DNA of 64,000 nucleotides from Xinfangfangia pollutisoli (GTDB lineage: Bacteria; Pseudomonadota; Alphaproteobacteria; Rhodobacterales; Rhodobacteraceae): positions 1 through 64,000 of the forward strand of contig NZ_JAICBZ010000004.1 of assembly GCF_020179405.1 (NCBI RefSeq), in the 5' to 3' direction. This document shows positions 8,119 to 16,705 of the stretch, piece after piece (positions within the stretch are counted from its first letter, which is position 1; the number at the start of each line of letters is the position of its first letter). The position numbers and the translations under genes are program-made. Under the pieces are notes generated by a model that saw nothing but the letters and a program-made list of their open reading frames with translations, had not been told where the DNA came from and did not search any database.

Positions 8119-8568
8119 TTAGCGGGATCCGGCCATGAACACGTAATAGGTCCGCCCGCCGGCCGTGGCCGTGCCCAGCCCCATGCTGCGCGCACCGCTG
8201 TTCAGGATATTCTCCCAATGCTTGGACGACCCCTTCCAGATCCGCACCGGGGCCGAGGCCGAGCTTTCGGTCGACCGGGCGACATTCTCGACGCCCGATC
8301 CGAAGCCCGCGCCCCTTAGGCGCGACGGGAAGCCCGCATGCGACAGTTTCGCATCCGCCGCCATCTTGCAGGCATGCTTTGCCGCCGCCGCGCCCAGATC
8401 GGCATTCACCGACAGCCGGGGCAGGCCCTTCTTGGCGCGTTCGCCATTGATCCAATCGGCCAGGCTGGCCTCGATCGCGGCCGCATCCTTCGGCTTCGAA
8501 CAGGCCAGGGCAGCCCCGCCCAGTGTCACTCCCAGCACAGCGGCGGCCAGCGCCAATCGGATTCGCAT
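8119..8568 (-). CDS. Secreted CAP (SCP-like) domain protein
   Basis: 149 residues. Start chosen at 8568, behind GAGGGAGTTGAAACG, because it gives a clean Sec signal peptide (RLALAAAVLGVTLGGAALA); the upstream extension is not signal-like. The mature part has the bacterial CAP features: INGERAKKGLPRLSVNADLGAAA-type helix, AKLSHAGF (conserved His), GENVAR-like GVENVARS, and the WENILNSGARSMGLG segment. CAP proteins are extracytoplasmic; the molecular role is generally unclear. Confidence 0.88.
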   Translation of the reverse strand: MRIRLALAAAVLGVTLGGAALACSKPKDAAAIEASLADWINGERAKKGLPRLSVNADLGAAAAKHACKMAADAKLSHAGFPSRLRGAGFGSGVENVARSTESSASAPVRIWKGSSKHWENILNSGARSMGLGTATAGGRTYYVFMAGSR

Positions 8569-8791
8569 CGTTTCAACTCCCTCACCAAGCCTTGGGTCTT
8601 GCCGCACCATAGCGCGCTCGCCCGGGGACGGAACGCCCGGTTGGGGCAGATGGTTCCTGCCATCGGTTTTTCCGAATGCAGGCTTCCGGGTTTTGTTATT
8701 GCGAAACGCGGCGGCGCGGAAGAGGCTTGCGGCATGACCGGATCACCGGCGCCCCGCCCGTTGCGGCGGGTTATCCAGCAGGGAGCCCCAG

Positions 8792-9958
8792 ATGACGATC
8801 TCGAAGACCATGAAGCTGATGGCCGGCACCGCGCTTTCTGCGCTGACCGGCCTTACCCCCGTTCTGGCCCAGGTGAGCGAACTTGGCACCGGCGAAGGCG
8901 CGGTGAACATCGTCGCCTGGCCCGGCTATATCGAGCGCGGCGAAACCGACAAGGCCTTCGACTGGGTGACCAAGTTCGAAACCGCGACCGGCTGCAAGGT
9001 CAACGTCAAGACGGCGAACACCTCGGACGAGATGGTGGCGCTGATGAACGAAGGCGGCTTCGACCTGGTCACCGCCTCGGGCGATGCCTCGCTGCGGCTG
9101 GTGGCCGGCAAGCGGGTGCAGCCGATCAACACCGATCTGATCCCCTCGTGGTCGAAGGTGGATGACCGGCTGAAGGATGCCGGCTGGCATACGGTTGGTG
9201 GCGTGCATTACGGCGTACCCTACATGTGGGGGCCGAACGTGCTGATGTACAATACCGAAGTGTTCAAGGAACCGCCGACCTCGTGGAAGGTGGTGTTCGA
9301 GAAGATGGACCTGCCCGATGGCAAGTCGAACCAGGGCCGGGTGCAGGCCTATGACGGGCCGATCCACATTGCCGATGCCGCGCAATATCTGATGGCGCAC
9401 AAGCCCGAACTGGGCATCACCAACCCCTATGAGCTGAACGAAGACCAATATGCCGCGGCGCTGGATCTCTTGCGGGCGCAGCGCGAACTGGTGGCGCGCT
9501 ACTGGCATGACGCCTTCATCCAGATGGATGATTTCAAGAATGAGGGCGTGGTCGCCTCGGGCTCCTGGCCGTTCCAGGTCGGGCTGCTGAAATCCGAGGG
9601 TCAGCCGGTCGCCTCGACCATCCCGGAAGAGGGGGTGACGGGCTGGGCCGACACCACGATGATGCATGTCGATGCCGAACATCCGACCTGCGCCTATCTG
9701 TGGATGGAACATTCGCTGTCCTCGAACCTGCAATCCGACCTGGCGGTCTGGTTCGGCGCCAACCCCTCGGTGCCGACCGCCTGCACCGACGGCTCGGGCA
9801 TGTCGACGGCTGAAAGCTGCCATGCGAACGGCATGGACGATTTCGACAAGGTCCGGTTCTGGACCACGCCGGTTGCGAATTGCAGCCAGGGCGAAGGCGC
9901 CTGCGTGCCTTATTACCGCTGGGTCAGCGACTATATCGGCGTGATCGGCGGCCGCTGA
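8792..9958 (+). CDS. ydcS: ABC transporter substrate-binding protein, YdcS/PotD type
   Basis: 388 residues with a Sec signal peptide (about residues 1-26, ending LTPVLAQ). The spermidine/putrescine-binding fold is evident from [27 protein letters not shown] and the central [16 protein letters not shown]. The C-terminal third has several Cys residues ([26 protein letters not shown]), a feature also seen in E. coli YdcS. It is the first gene of an operon with the same order as E. coli ydcS-ydcT-ydcU-ydcV-patD, so the ligand is probably putrescine or a related polyamine breakdown compound. Confidence 0.9.
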   Translation: MTISKTMKLMAGTALSALTGLTPVLAQVSELGTGEGAVNIVAWPGYIERGETDKAFDWVTKFETATGCKVNVKTANTSDEMVALMNEGGFDLVTASGDASLRLVAGKRVQPINTDLIPSWSKVDDRLKDAGWHTVGGVHYGVPYMWGPNVLMYNTEVFKEPPTSWKVVFEKMDLPDGKSNQGRVQAYDGPIHIADAAQYLMAHKPELGITNPYELNEDQYAAALDLLRAQRELVARYWHDAFIQMDDFKNEGVVASGSWPFQVGLLKSEGQPVASTIPEEGVTGWADTTMMHVDAEHPTCAYLWMEHSLSSNLQSDLAVWFGANPSVPTACTDGSGMSTAESCHANGMDDFDKVRFWTTPVANCSQGEGACVPYYRWVSDYIGVIGGR

Positions 9959-9978
9959 GCGGCGGTCGCCCCCCCTGA

Positions 9979-10034
9979 CCCCGGGGCCCGTCTGCGGCCC
10001 CGGGGCGGATCCAAAGCCCGGCGCTTCCGCCGGG
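9979..10034 (+). promoter_or_regulatory. Two intercistronic hairpins after ydcS
   Basis: Two strong stem-loops follow the binding-protein gene. One has 10-bp perfect arms 9979-9988 and 9996-10005 with a 7-nt loop. The other has 7-bp arms 10017-10023 and 10028-10034 with a CTTC tetraloop. Neither has a U-tract. In ABC operons such structures usually stabilise the upstream mRNA or attenuate read-through, giving more binding protein than membrane components. That role is inferred. Confidence 0.65.
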
Positions 10035-10061
10035 GCCCCTTCCTGTTGCCTGGACCTCAGC

Positions 10062-11051
10062 ATGACCTCAGCCGTCGAATTCCGCAGCGTCTCACGCCAT
10101 TTCGGCCCGGTCAGGGCCGTGGACGGGGTGGATCTGACCATCGCGGAAGGGTCTTTCTTCGCGATGCTCGGCCCCTCGGGTTCGGGCAAGACCACCTGCC
10201 TGCGGCTGATCTCGGGCTTTGAACAGCCCAGCGCCGGGGCGATCCGCATCTTCGGCGAGGATGTGTCGCGCGTGCCGCCGCATCTGCGCAACGTGAATAC
10301 GGTGTTTCAGGATTACGCGCTGTTCCCGCATCTGAACGTGCGCGACAATGTGGCCTACGGGCTGATGGTCAAGGGCGTGGGGCGCGGGCCGCGCCATGCC
10401 CAGGCCGAAGAGATGCTGGCGCTGGTCAAGCTGGACGGCTACGGCGACCGGAAACCCGCGCAATTGTCGGGCGGGCAACGGCAGCGGGTGGCGCTGGCGC
10501 GCGCGCTGGTGAACCGGCCGCGGGTGCTTCTCTTGGACGAACCCCTGGGCGCGCTGGATCTGAAACTGCGCGAGGCGATGCAGGATGAGTTGAAGGCCCT
10601 GCAGCACCGGCTGGGCCTGACCTTCGTCTTCGTCACCCATGACCAGCATGAGGCGCTGTCGATGGCCGACCACCTGGCGGTCTTCAACGAGGGGAAAATC
10701 GCCCAGATCGGCACGCCGCAAGACATCTACGACCGCCCCGCCACCCGCTTCGTCGCCGATTTCGTCGGGTCTTCCAACGTCCTGCCCCCGGCGCTGACCC
10801 GGGCGCTGGGCGGGCCCGAGGCCTGGGCCTCGCTGCGCCCCGAGGCGGTGCGCCTGGCGGCCGCGGGGCCGGTCACCGGCCCGGTGACGGCGCTGCGCTA
10901 TCTGGGCGTCGGCACCCGCGTGGCGGTAAGGCTGGGCGAGACCGAAGTCGCCGCCCTGATCCCGGCCGGCCAGCCCCTGCCCGCCGAGGGCGAGATCGTG
11001 GCGCTGGCCTTCGACCCGTCGGCCCTGCATGTGATGGAGGGCGCCCGATGA
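10062..11051 (+). CDS. ydcT: ABC transporter ATP-binding protein, YdcT/PotA type
   Basis: 329 residues. Walker A GPSGSGKT is at 37-44, Q-loop [13 protein letters not shown] near 84, signature LSGGQ at 135-139, Walker B LLLDEP with catalytic Asp159/Glu160, and the switch His in [10 protein letters not shown]. The C-terminal 80 residues form the TOBE/OB domain of the PotA/MalK class. It energises uptake through the two permeases downstream. Its stop TGA sits inside ATGA, which opens a micro-ORF spanning the gap to the next gene. Confidence 0.94.
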   Translation: MTSAVEFRSVSRHFGPVRAVDGVDLTIAEGSFFAMLGPSGSGKTTCLRLISGFEQPSAGAIRIFGEDVSRVPPHLRNVNTVFQDYALFPHLNVRDNVAYGLMVKGVGRGPRHAQAEEMLALVKLDGYGDRKPAQLSGGQRQRVALARALVNRPRVLLLDEPLGALDLKLREAMQDELKALQHRLGLTFVFVTHDQHEALSMADHLAVFNEGKIAQIGTPQDIYDRPATRFVADFVGSSNVLPPALTRALGGPEAWASLRPEAVRLAAAGPVTGPVTALRYLGVGTRVAVRLGETEVAALIPAGQPLPAEGEIVALAFDPSALHVMEGAR

Positions 11052-11128
11052 TCCGACCCTGCACCTGGCCCAACCGGCAGAGGGGGGCTCTGCCCCCTGC
11101 GTCCTTGGCTCTGGGGGAAGCGGCATGA
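11048..11128 (+). CDS. Candidate coupling micro-ORF (26 aa)
   Basis: ATG at 11048 overlaps the ydcT stop (ATGA), and the TGA at 11126-11128 overlaps the ATG of the next permease (ATGA). The frame is open throughout, filling the only gap between the two genes. It includes a hairpin with G-run and C-run arms (about 11081-11098). The encoded peptide is Arg/Pro/Leu-rich with no recognisable domain. It may exist only to carry ribosomes across the gap. A very similar arrangement occurs at 48865-48966. Real translation is unproven. Confidence 0.35.
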   Translation: MIRPCTWPNRQRGALPPASLALGEAA

Positions 11129-12060
11129 GCGGCGCGGTCCTTCCCGCCCGCGGCCCGGGCGACCGGCTGACCGGCCTGTTCTGGCGCCGGCCCTGGCTGC
11201 TTCTGCTGCTGCTGATCGCGCCGCCGCTGCTGTGGCTGGGCGTGGTCTATATGGGATCGCTGGCCGCGCTTTTGCTGCAAAGCTTCTATTCCATCGACGA
11301 GTTTTCCGGCATCGTCGTGCCGGAATTCACTCTGAAAACCTATGCCGAGCTGTTCCGGGCGCAGAACCTGGACATCATCCTGCGCACCGTCACCATGGCG
11401 GCGGCGGTGACGCTGGCCTGCGCGGCGCTGGCCTTCCCGATCGCCTATTTCGCCGCCCGCTATGCCAAGGGGCCCTGGAAGGCCGCCTTCTATCTGGGCG
11501 TCATGCTGCCCTTGTGGTCCAGTTACCTGGTCAAGGTCTATGCCTGGAAGCTGATCCTTGCCAAGGAAGGCATCCTCGGCTGGGCCGCCGAGCGCACGCA
11601 TACCGGCTTCGTCATCGACGGGCTGCTGTCGATCCCGGGTCTGCAGGGATCCAGCCTGTCGACCTCGCCCATCGGCACGTTTCTGGTCTTCGTCTATATC
11701 TGGCTGCCCTACATGATCCTGCCGATGCAGGCGGCCCTCGAACGCGTGCCGCAATCGATGCTGGAAGCCTCGGCCGATCTGGGCGCCACCTCGCGCCAGA
11801 CCTTCCGCTCGGTGATCCTGCCCCTGGCGCTGCCGGGGGTGGTCGCGGGATCGATCTTCACCTTCTCGCTGACGCTGGGCGACTACATCATCCCGCAGAT
11901 CATTGGCAATTCGGCGAATTTCATCGGCATGGCGGTTTATCAGCTGCAGGGCACGGCGGGGAACATCCCCTTGGCCGCTGCCTTCGCCGTGGTGCCGATC
12001 GGGATCATGCTGGTCTATCTGTGGCTTGCCAAACGCGCGGGGGCTTTCGATGCGCTCTGA
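11125..12060 (+). CDS. ydcU: ABC transporter permease, YdcU/PotB type
   Basis: 311 residues with six predicted transmembrane helices; the first is at about 19-45. The inner-membrane permease EAA loop is [24 protein letters not shown] at about residues 213-236, the site that docks with the ATPase. The family-typical [10 protein letters not shown] follows near residue 252. The gene overlaps ydcV by 11 bp. It forms a heterodimer with YdcV by family analogy. Confidence 0.92.
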   Translation: MSGAVLPARGPGDRLTGLFWRRPWLLLLLLIAPPLLWLGVVYMGSLAALLLQSFYSIDEFSGIVVPEFTLKTYAELFRAQNLDIILRTVTMAAAVTLACAALAFPIAYFAARYAKGPWKAAFYLGVMLPLWSSYLVKVYAWKLILAKEGILGWAAERTHTGFVIDGLLSIPGLQGSSLSTSPIGTFLVFVYIWLPYMILPMQAALERVPQSMLEASADLGATSRQTFRSVILPLALPGVVAGSIFTFSLTLGDYIIPQIIGNSANFIGMAVYQLQGTAGNIPLAAAFAVVPIGIMLVYLWLAKRAGAFDAL

Positions 12061-12859
12061 CCGATCCCCGCTGGCGCTGAAACTGGCGGCCTTTGGCGGC
12101 TTGCTGTTCCTGCATCTGCCTATCCTCTTGATCTTCCTCTACGCCTTCACCACCGAGGAGCGCAGCTATCAGTTCCCGCCGCCAGGGCTGACCACGAAAT
12201 GGTTTGCGGTGGCCTGGTTCGACCGGCCCGACATCTGGCCGCCGCTTTACCTGTCGCTGAAGGTCGCGGCGATTTCCACCGTGATGGCGTTGATCCTGGG
12301 CACGTTCTGCGCCGCGGCCATGAGCCGGGCCCGGTTCTTCGGCCGCGACCAGATCACCTTGCTGGTCCTTCTGCCCATCGCGCTTCCGGGCGTGATCACC
12401 GGCATGTCGCTGCGTTCGGCCTTTGGGGTGATGGACATCCCCTTCTCGACCTGGACCATCGTTCTGGGCCACGCCACCTTCTGCATCGTCATCGTCTACA
12501 ACAATGCCGTGGCGCGGTTCCGCCGCCTGTCGGGCGGGATTCTTGAGGCGAGCGCCGATCTGGGCGCCAACAGTTTCCAGACCTTCCGCCATGTGCTGCT
12601 GCCCAATCTGGGCTCGGCCCTGCTGGCGGGCGGCATGCTGGCCTTCGCGCTGTCCTTCGACGAGGTCATCGTCACCACCTTCACCGCCGGCCAGCAATCG
12701 ACCCTGCCGATCTGGATGCTGAACGAACTGGTCCGCCCGCGCCAGCGCCCGGTCACCAATGTGGTGGCGATCGTCGTCTTCGCCGCGACCTTCCTGCCGA
12801 TCCTGGCCGCCTATTACCTGACCCGCGGCGGGTCCGAGACCGCTGGCATGGGGAAATGA
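12050..12859 (+). CDS. ydcV: ABC transporter permease, YdcV/PotC type
   Basis: 269 residues from the ATG at 12050, which overlaps the end of ydcU. Six hydrophobic segments are present. The EAA loop is [23 protein letters not shown] near residues 165-187, followed by the PotC-like [12 protein letters not shown]. Second half of the polyamine-type permease dimer. The upstream frame is also open, but those residues read through ydcU and lack a ribosome site. Confidence 0.92.
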   Translation: MRSDRSPLALKLAAFGGLLFLHLPILLIFLYAFTTEERSYQFPPPGLTTKWFAVAWFDRPDIWPPLYLSLKVAAISTVMALILGTFCAAAMSRARFFGRDQITLLVLLPIALPGVITGMSLRSAFGVMDIPFSTWTIVLGHATFCIVIVYNNAVARFRRLSGGILEASADLGANSFQTFRHVLLPNLGSALLAGGMLAFALSFDEVIVTTFTAGQQSTLPIWMLNELVRPRQRPVTNVVAIVVFAATFLPILAAYYLTRGGSETAGMGK

Positions 12860-12870
12860 GGGAGACATTC

Positions 12871-14313
12871 ATGGACACGCTTGCCACCATCGACACCGCC
12901 CTGCTGATCGGTTCCGCCTTCGAGCCGGGGCAGGAAGCGGCAGAGCCGATCCTGAACCCGCGCACGGGCGGGCTGATCCTGGATGTGGCCGAAGCCTCGA
13001 CCGGGCAGATCGACCGTGCCGTCGCCGCCGCGCGCGTGGCCTTCGAGACCTGGTCGCGCACCACGCCCGCCGAACGCTCGGCCGCGCTGTTGCGCATCGC
13101 CGACCGGATCGAGGCCGAGGCGCAGGGCTTTGCCGCGCTGGAGGCGCTGAACTGCGGCAAGCCGATCAATGCCGCGCTGAATGATGAACTGCCTGCCGTG
13201 GTCGATTGCTTCCGCTTCTTCGCGGGCGCCGTGCGCACCCAGCAGGGCCAGGTGGCAGGCGAATATCTGGCGGGCCATACCAGCATGATCCGCCGCGATG
13301 CGGTGGGCGTGGTGGCCAGCATCGCGCCCTGGAATTACCCGTTGATGATGATGGCCTGGAAGCTGGCCCCGGCCCTGGGGGCCGGCAATACGGTGGTGTT
13401 CAAACCTTCGGAACAGACGCCGCTCAGCGCCTTGAAACTGGCGCGCATCCTGGCCGAGGAATTGCCGGAAGGCGTGGTCTCGGTGCTGACGGGGCGGGGC
13501 CAGACCGTGGGCAATTACCTGATCCACCATCCGGGCATCGACATGATCAGCCTGACCGGCGATGTGGCGACCGGCCGCAAGATGCTGGATGCGGCCGCCA
13601 AGACGGTGAAGCGGACGCATCTGGAACTGGGCGGCAAGGCGCCGGTCCTGGTCTTTGACGATGCCGACATCCCCGCGGTGGTCGAGGGGCTGCGGGCGTT
13701 TTCCTTCTACAATGCCGGGCAGGATTGCACCGCCGCCTGCCGGGTCTATGCCGGGCGCAAGGTCTATGACCGGCTGGTCGCCGATCTGACCGCCGCGGCG
13801 GGCGCCATCCCGCTGGGCGAGGCAGACGATACGCTGAACGAGATCGGCCCGCTGATTTCCCAGCGCCAGCGCGACCGCGTGGCCAGTTTCGTGAACCGCG
13901 CCCGCGAGTTGAACCATGTCGAGGTGACGACGGGCGGCGAGGCGATGGAGCAGGGCTTCTATTACCGCCCCACTGTGGTGGCCGGCGCCCGCCAGGAAGA
14001 CGAGATCGTGCGGCGCGAGGTTTTCGGGCCGGTCGTTTCCGTGACGCCGTTTTCCGACGTGGATCAGGCGGTGGTCTGGGCGAATGACAGCGATTATGGG
14101 CTGGCGTCCAGCGTCTGGACGCGTGACGTGGGCCGCGCGATGGCAACCGCGGCGCGGCTGCGCTACGGCTGCACCTGGATCAACACCCATTTCATGCTGG
14201 TCAACGAAATGCCGCATGGCGGGCTGAAACAGTCGGGCTATGGCAAGGACATGTCCAGCTACGCGCTGGAGGATTATTCCGTGGTGCGGCATGTGATGGT
14301 GAAGCACGGGTGA
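12871..14313 (+). CDS. patD: Gamma-aminobutyraldehyde dehydrogenase
   Basis: 480 residues. NAD-dependent oxidation of 4-aminobutanal to GABA in putrescine degradation. The sequence tracks E. coli PatD/YdcW closely: [49 protein letters not shown] with general-base Glu252, [10 protein letters not shown] with nucleophile Cys286, and [17 protein letters not shown]. The start at 12871 is preferred over 12856 because GGGAGA lies at the right distance. Last gene of the ydcSTUV-patD-type operon, which explains the transporter's ligand class. Confidence 0.93.
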   Translation: MDTLATIDTALLIGSAFEPGQEAAEPILNPRTGGLILDVAEASTGQIDRAVAAARVAFETWSRTTPAERSAALLRIADRIEAEAQGFAALEALNCGKPINAALNDELPAVVDCFRFFAGAVRTQQGQVAGEYLAGHTSMIRRDAVGVVASIAPWNYPLMMMAWKLAPALGAGNTVVFKPSEQTPLSALKLARILAEELPEGVVSVLTGRGQTVGNYLIHHPGIDMISLTGDVATGRKMLDAAAKTVKRTHLELGGKAPVLVFDDADIPAVVEGLRAFSFYNAGQDCTAACRVYAGRKVYDRLVADLTAAAGAIPLGEADDTLNEIGPLISQRQRDRVASFVNRARELNHVEVTTGGEAMEQGFYYRPTVVAGARQEDEIVRREVFGPVVSVTPFSDVDQAVVWANDSDYGLASSVWTRDVGRAMATAARLRYGCTWINTHFMLVNEMPHGGLKQSGYGKDMSSYALEDYSVVRHVMVKHG

Positions 14314-14360
14314 TGGGCCCGCGAATGTGCATGTCGCGCTTCTTAACTGGGTGGTCAGGT

Positions 14361-14717
14361 TTAACCTAGTGAAATGCCAAGCTTGGCGGCGGTCTCCTGC
14401 TTCAAATATGCAACGGCCAGGTCTTTGAGCATTCCAAGTGTCATGCCTCCGACCGCGGCGGCGCCGCTCTTTGCCTTATTCCAAACGGTATCATTGCGGA
14501 TTGCGTCGAGAAAGTCGTGCCCTTTCGCTGTCATGCGCATGGTCCCGCGGCCGACTTCCGTCTACATGCCTTCGTCCGCCAACAGAAGCATATGGTACCT
14601 GCGTCTACGCTCCTCCTCTGATGAGCTATGTGTCGTGCCTGGCACAAGGATCAGCCAATCGTCTTGCTTTTCGAACTCGAAAAGCAGAGTGCGAATAAGA
14701 TCGTCATCTCGTTTCAT
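14361..14717 (-). pseudogene. DUF2513 family gene interrupted by an in-frame TAG
   Basis: Reading leftward from ATG 14717 to TAA 14361 gives 119 codons in one frame, with a single amber TAG at 14562-14564 (codon 52). Both halves match the DUF2513 pattern: MKRDDDLIRTLLFEFE at the start, YHMLLLADEGM just before the stop, then RMTAKGHDFLDAIRNDTVW and NKAKSGAAAVG after it. No frameshift is needed, so this looks like a recent nonsense mutation. The stretch is visibly more A/T-rich than its neighbours and lies beside hicAB, suggesting acquired DNA. DUF2513 function is unknown. Amber read-through is possible but unsupported. Confidence 0.82.
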
Positions 14718-14723
14718 GACTAT

Positions 14724-15056
14724 TCACCCCGCCGCCTTCTCCAGCACCTCTTCCGCCCAGGCATTCAGGCTTTTGCCCGCCAGTTCCGCGGCCAGTGCCG
14801 CCTTGCGATGCACTTCCGGGTCCACGCGGAACATCATCTGGCCGGAATAGGCCTTTTGCGGCTCTTTCCCGATCTTTGCACAGGTTTCGAGATAATCATC
14901 CACCGCTTCGCGAAATGCCTCGCGCAGGCCTTCTACCGTGTCGGCATGAAATCCTACCCCATCGCGGATGCCGGCAAGCTTTCCGGTGAAGATGCCGTCT
15001 TCGTCATCGTATTCGATTCGGGCTGAATAGCCCTTGTAGCTCATCGCATTGCTCAT
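14724..15056 (-). CDS. hicB: HicB family antitoxin
   Basis: 110 residues. The N-terminal HicB domain (about 5-60) has YKGYSARIEYDDEDGIFTGKL and the conserved GVGFHADTVEGLREAFREAVDDY. A C-terminal ribbon-helix-helix-type DNA-binding segment (about 72-110) has FRVDPEVHRKAALAAELAGKS. It neutralises HicA and represses the operon by family analogy. The ATG overlaps the hicA stop by four bases (ATGA), so the toxin gene is upstream. Confidence 0.93.
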   Translation of the reverse strand: MSNAMSYKGYSARIEYDDEDGIFTGKLAGIRDGVGFHADTVEGLREAFREAVDDYLETCAKIGKEPQKAYSGQMMFRVDPEVHRKAALAAELAGKSLNAWAEEVLEKAAG

Positions 15057-15307
15057 GGTTTCACCCCGATGCGCTCCAGAAAATCTCGCGCTGCCCGCAC
15101 CTGATAGCGCTTCGCCTCTTTCGCCGGATGCGGCCGGTGAAACGTCTCGACCTCGGCCCCACACAGGAAGCGCACCCGCGATCCGCGGCCTTCCACCAGT
15201 TCCGCCCCCGACCAGATCAGCAAGCTTTCGATATCGGCCCAGACAAGAGTGCCCGAGACCGGATCGGTGAAAACAGCCTCTAGCGTGCGGCGATGCTTGC
15301 TGTTCAT
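15053..15307 (-). CDS. hicA: HicA family toxin
   Basis: 84 residues, a type II toxin with the double-stranded RNA-binding-like HicA fold that degrades mRNA when free. The segment DIESLLIWSGAELVEGRGSR is typical of the family, with the core GRGSRVRF strand, followed by ETFHRPHPAKEAKRYQV containing the expected catalytic His. The ATG at 15307 lies only seven bases downstream of a good -10 hexamer, so the mRNA may be leaderless. The downstream partner is hicB. Confidence 0.92.
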   Translation of the reverse strand: MNSKHRRTLEAVFTDPVSGTLVWADIESLLIWSGAELVEGRGSRVRFLCGAEVETFHRPHPAKEAKRYQVRAARDFLERIGVKP

Positions 15308-15308
15308 G

Positions 15309-15342
15309 CTTGCAAGATAGCAAAGCTTGCAGTTTTTGCAAG
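15309..15342 (-). promoter_or_regulatory. hicAB promoter with overlapping palindromic operators
   Basis: On the minus strand, -35 TTGCAA (15341-15336), a 16-bp spacer and -10 TATCTT (15319-15314) form a good sigma-70-type promoter. Two palindromes overlap it: a perfect 6-5-6 inverted repeat CTTGCA/TGCAAG at 15326-15342 over the -35, and CTTGCAAG at 15309-15316 over the -10. This is the expected layout for autorepression by the HicB/HicA complex. The start point predicted from the -10 coincides with the hicA ATG. Confidence 0.78.
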
Positions 15343-15385
15343 CGCAAGGTGGGGCGAAGCCCTCGACGCGCCGTTTCGAGAAATG

Positions 15386-15419
15386 AAAACCCCCGGTCCG
15401 GGGAGGGCGGACCGGGGGT
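15386..15419 (-). terminator. Rho-independent terminator after the small membrane gene
   Basis: A 10-bp perfect stem, 15390-15399 with 15409-15418, and a 9-nt loop, followed on the minus strand by TTTT (15389-15386). It lies downstream of the 15451-15660 gene and upstream of the hicA promoter, which insulates the TA pair from read-through. Confidence 0.8.
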
Positions 15420-15450
15420 GGTTTCGGCTGACCGACAGGGGGGGGATATG

Positions 15451-15660
15451 TCAGCCGGTGACGCGGCGGATCAGGCTTTCGCCCAGGAACAGCGGGACCA
15501 AAGTCGCATGCGCAGCCGCGATCACGAAAAGCGCCGCCCCCGTCCCGACCCCGCAGCGCCCGGTCTGGCGGGCCAGACCGAAGGCGCCGGCGGCAAGGCG
15601 GCCGGGAAAATCCGCCGGGGCAGACCAATTGCCGGTGTTGGCGGAACGGGGGGCAGTCAT
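15451..15660 (-). CDS. Small predicted single-pass membrane protein
   Basis: 69 residues from the ATG at 15660, chosen because GGAG lies six bases upstream; the ATG at 15666 would directly abut that Shine-Dalgarno. The N-terminal 35 residues are polar, then GTGAALFVIAAAHATLVPLF forms one hydrophobic helix, ending LGESLIRRVTG with basic residues. No family recognised. It has its own downstream terminator. Confidence 0.55.
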   Translation of the reverse strand: MTAPRSANTGNWSAPADFPGRLAAGAFGLARQTGRCGVGTGAALFVIAAAHATLVPLFLGESLIRRVTG

Positions 15661-15769
15661 CGTCATCTCCAAGGAATTCAGTATGTTGCGATCAATCTTG
15701 ATGGGATGACTATGGCCCGGCCCGATGGGCGGGTCCAATGACAAAGCCTGTCATCCGGGCGGGAATGCA

Positions 15770-15799
15770 AAAGACCCCGGCCGCGGGGCCGGGGTCTTT
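15770..15799. terminator. Symmetric terminator downstream of trcR
   Basis: Arms of 13 bp, 15770-15782 and 15787-15799, pair perfectly around a 4-nt loop. The arms begin AAAG and end CTTT, so a short U-run forms on either strand. It sits just past the trcR stop (15823) and before the small membrane gene's promoter region, so it most likely ends the trcR transcript. Confidence 0.8.
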
Positions 15800-15822
15800 G
15801 CCAGATCCGAAAGATCAGGGCC

Positions 15823-16581
15823 TCAGCGGCGGTGATCGTCGTCTTCATCCTCGTCATCGGCACCGCCGGCGGGCAGGTTGAAGAAGCTGTCGGCATCCGA
15901 GAAATCGGCCGGCGAGGCCTCTTTCTCGTCGGCGCCGAACACTTCCAGCCCGGTCAGCGCATCGGGCATCTTCGGCTCGTCCGCCGACATGCCCAGCGAG
16001 GTTTCGGTCGACACCAGCTTGCGCCGCTCGTCATCCGACATGACCGAACCCTCGGCCGCCTTCTTGCGCGCCGCGGCCTGCACGGCGGCATCCAGTTCCG
16101 ACTGCCGGCACAGGCCCAGGGCGACCGGGTCGATGGGCGTCATGCTTTGGATGTTCCAATGCGTGCGCTCGCGGATCGACTGGATCGTCGGCTTGGTGGT
16201 GCCAACCAGCTTGCCGATCGCGCCGTCGGACAGTTCGGGATGGAACTTCACCAGCCACAGGATGGCATTCGGCCGGTCCTGGCGCTTGGACAAGGGCGTG
16301 TAGCGCGGCCCGCGGCGCTTGTCTTCGCCCACGGCGGCGGCGTTGTATTTCAGCTTCAGCCGGTACAGCGGATCGGCCTGGCCGCGCTCGATCTCGCCCG
16401 GATCCAGCTGGTTGTTGGCGATCGGATCAAAGCCCTTGACCCCGCCGCCCACGTCGCCATCGGCAATGCCCTGCACTTCCAGCTCATGCATGCCGCAGAA
16501 ATCGGCGATCTGCTTGAAGGTCAGCGTCGTATTGTCCACGAGCCAAACGGCAGTGGCGCGCGCCATGATCGGCTTGTTCAT
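15823..16581 (-). CDS. trcR: DUF1013 family cell-cycle regulator TrcR
   Basis: 252 residues from ATG 16581, seven bases after AGGAG; an adjacent ATG at 16584 is possible. The DUF1013 domain fills the first ~160 residues: PIMARATAVWLVDNTTLTF, QIADFCGMHELEVQGIADG, a long RLKLKYNAAAVGEDKRRGPRY region and NAILWLVKFHPELSDGAIG followed by a helix-turn-helix-like KLVGTTKPTIQSIRERTHWN. The C-terminus is very acidic and ends DDEDEDDDHRR. Widespread in alphaproteobacteria, where it is annotated as a cell-cycle transcriptional regulator. Divergent from the RNase T2 gene. Confidence 0.9.
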   Translation of the reverse strand: MNKPIMARATAVWLVDNTTLTFKQIADFCGMHELEVQGIADGDVGGGVKGFDPIANNQLDPGEIERGQADPLYRLKLKYNAAAVGEDKRRGPRYTPLSKRQDRPNAILWLVKFHPELSDGAIGKLVGTTKPTIQSIRERTHWNIQSMTPIDPVALGLCRQSELDAAVQAAARKKAAEGSVMSDDERRKLVSTETSLGMSADEPKMPDALTGLEVFGADEKEASPADFSDADSFFNLPAGGADDEDEDDDHRR

Positions 16582-16705
16582 CATCCGGCTCCTTTACAAA
16601 TCTCTCCCGTGCCGGGAAAACGGCTGCGGACCTGGCCCGCGGTTCTCCTGATGTCGGGGAATTGGGCGCCCATATAGACGGTTTCACAGCCCAGGGGAAG
16701 TGAAA

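Noticed and set aside
11076-11101. Fifth copy of the CTTCCTCTCTG repeat between ydcT and ydcU
   Set aside because: It shares only a G-run/C-run hairpin; the TTCCTCTCTG and AATATCC parts are absent.
14314-15345. Prophage remnant
   Set aside because: DUF2513 and hicAB can be phage-borne, but no integrase, capsid, portal or lysis gene and no flanking repeat was found.
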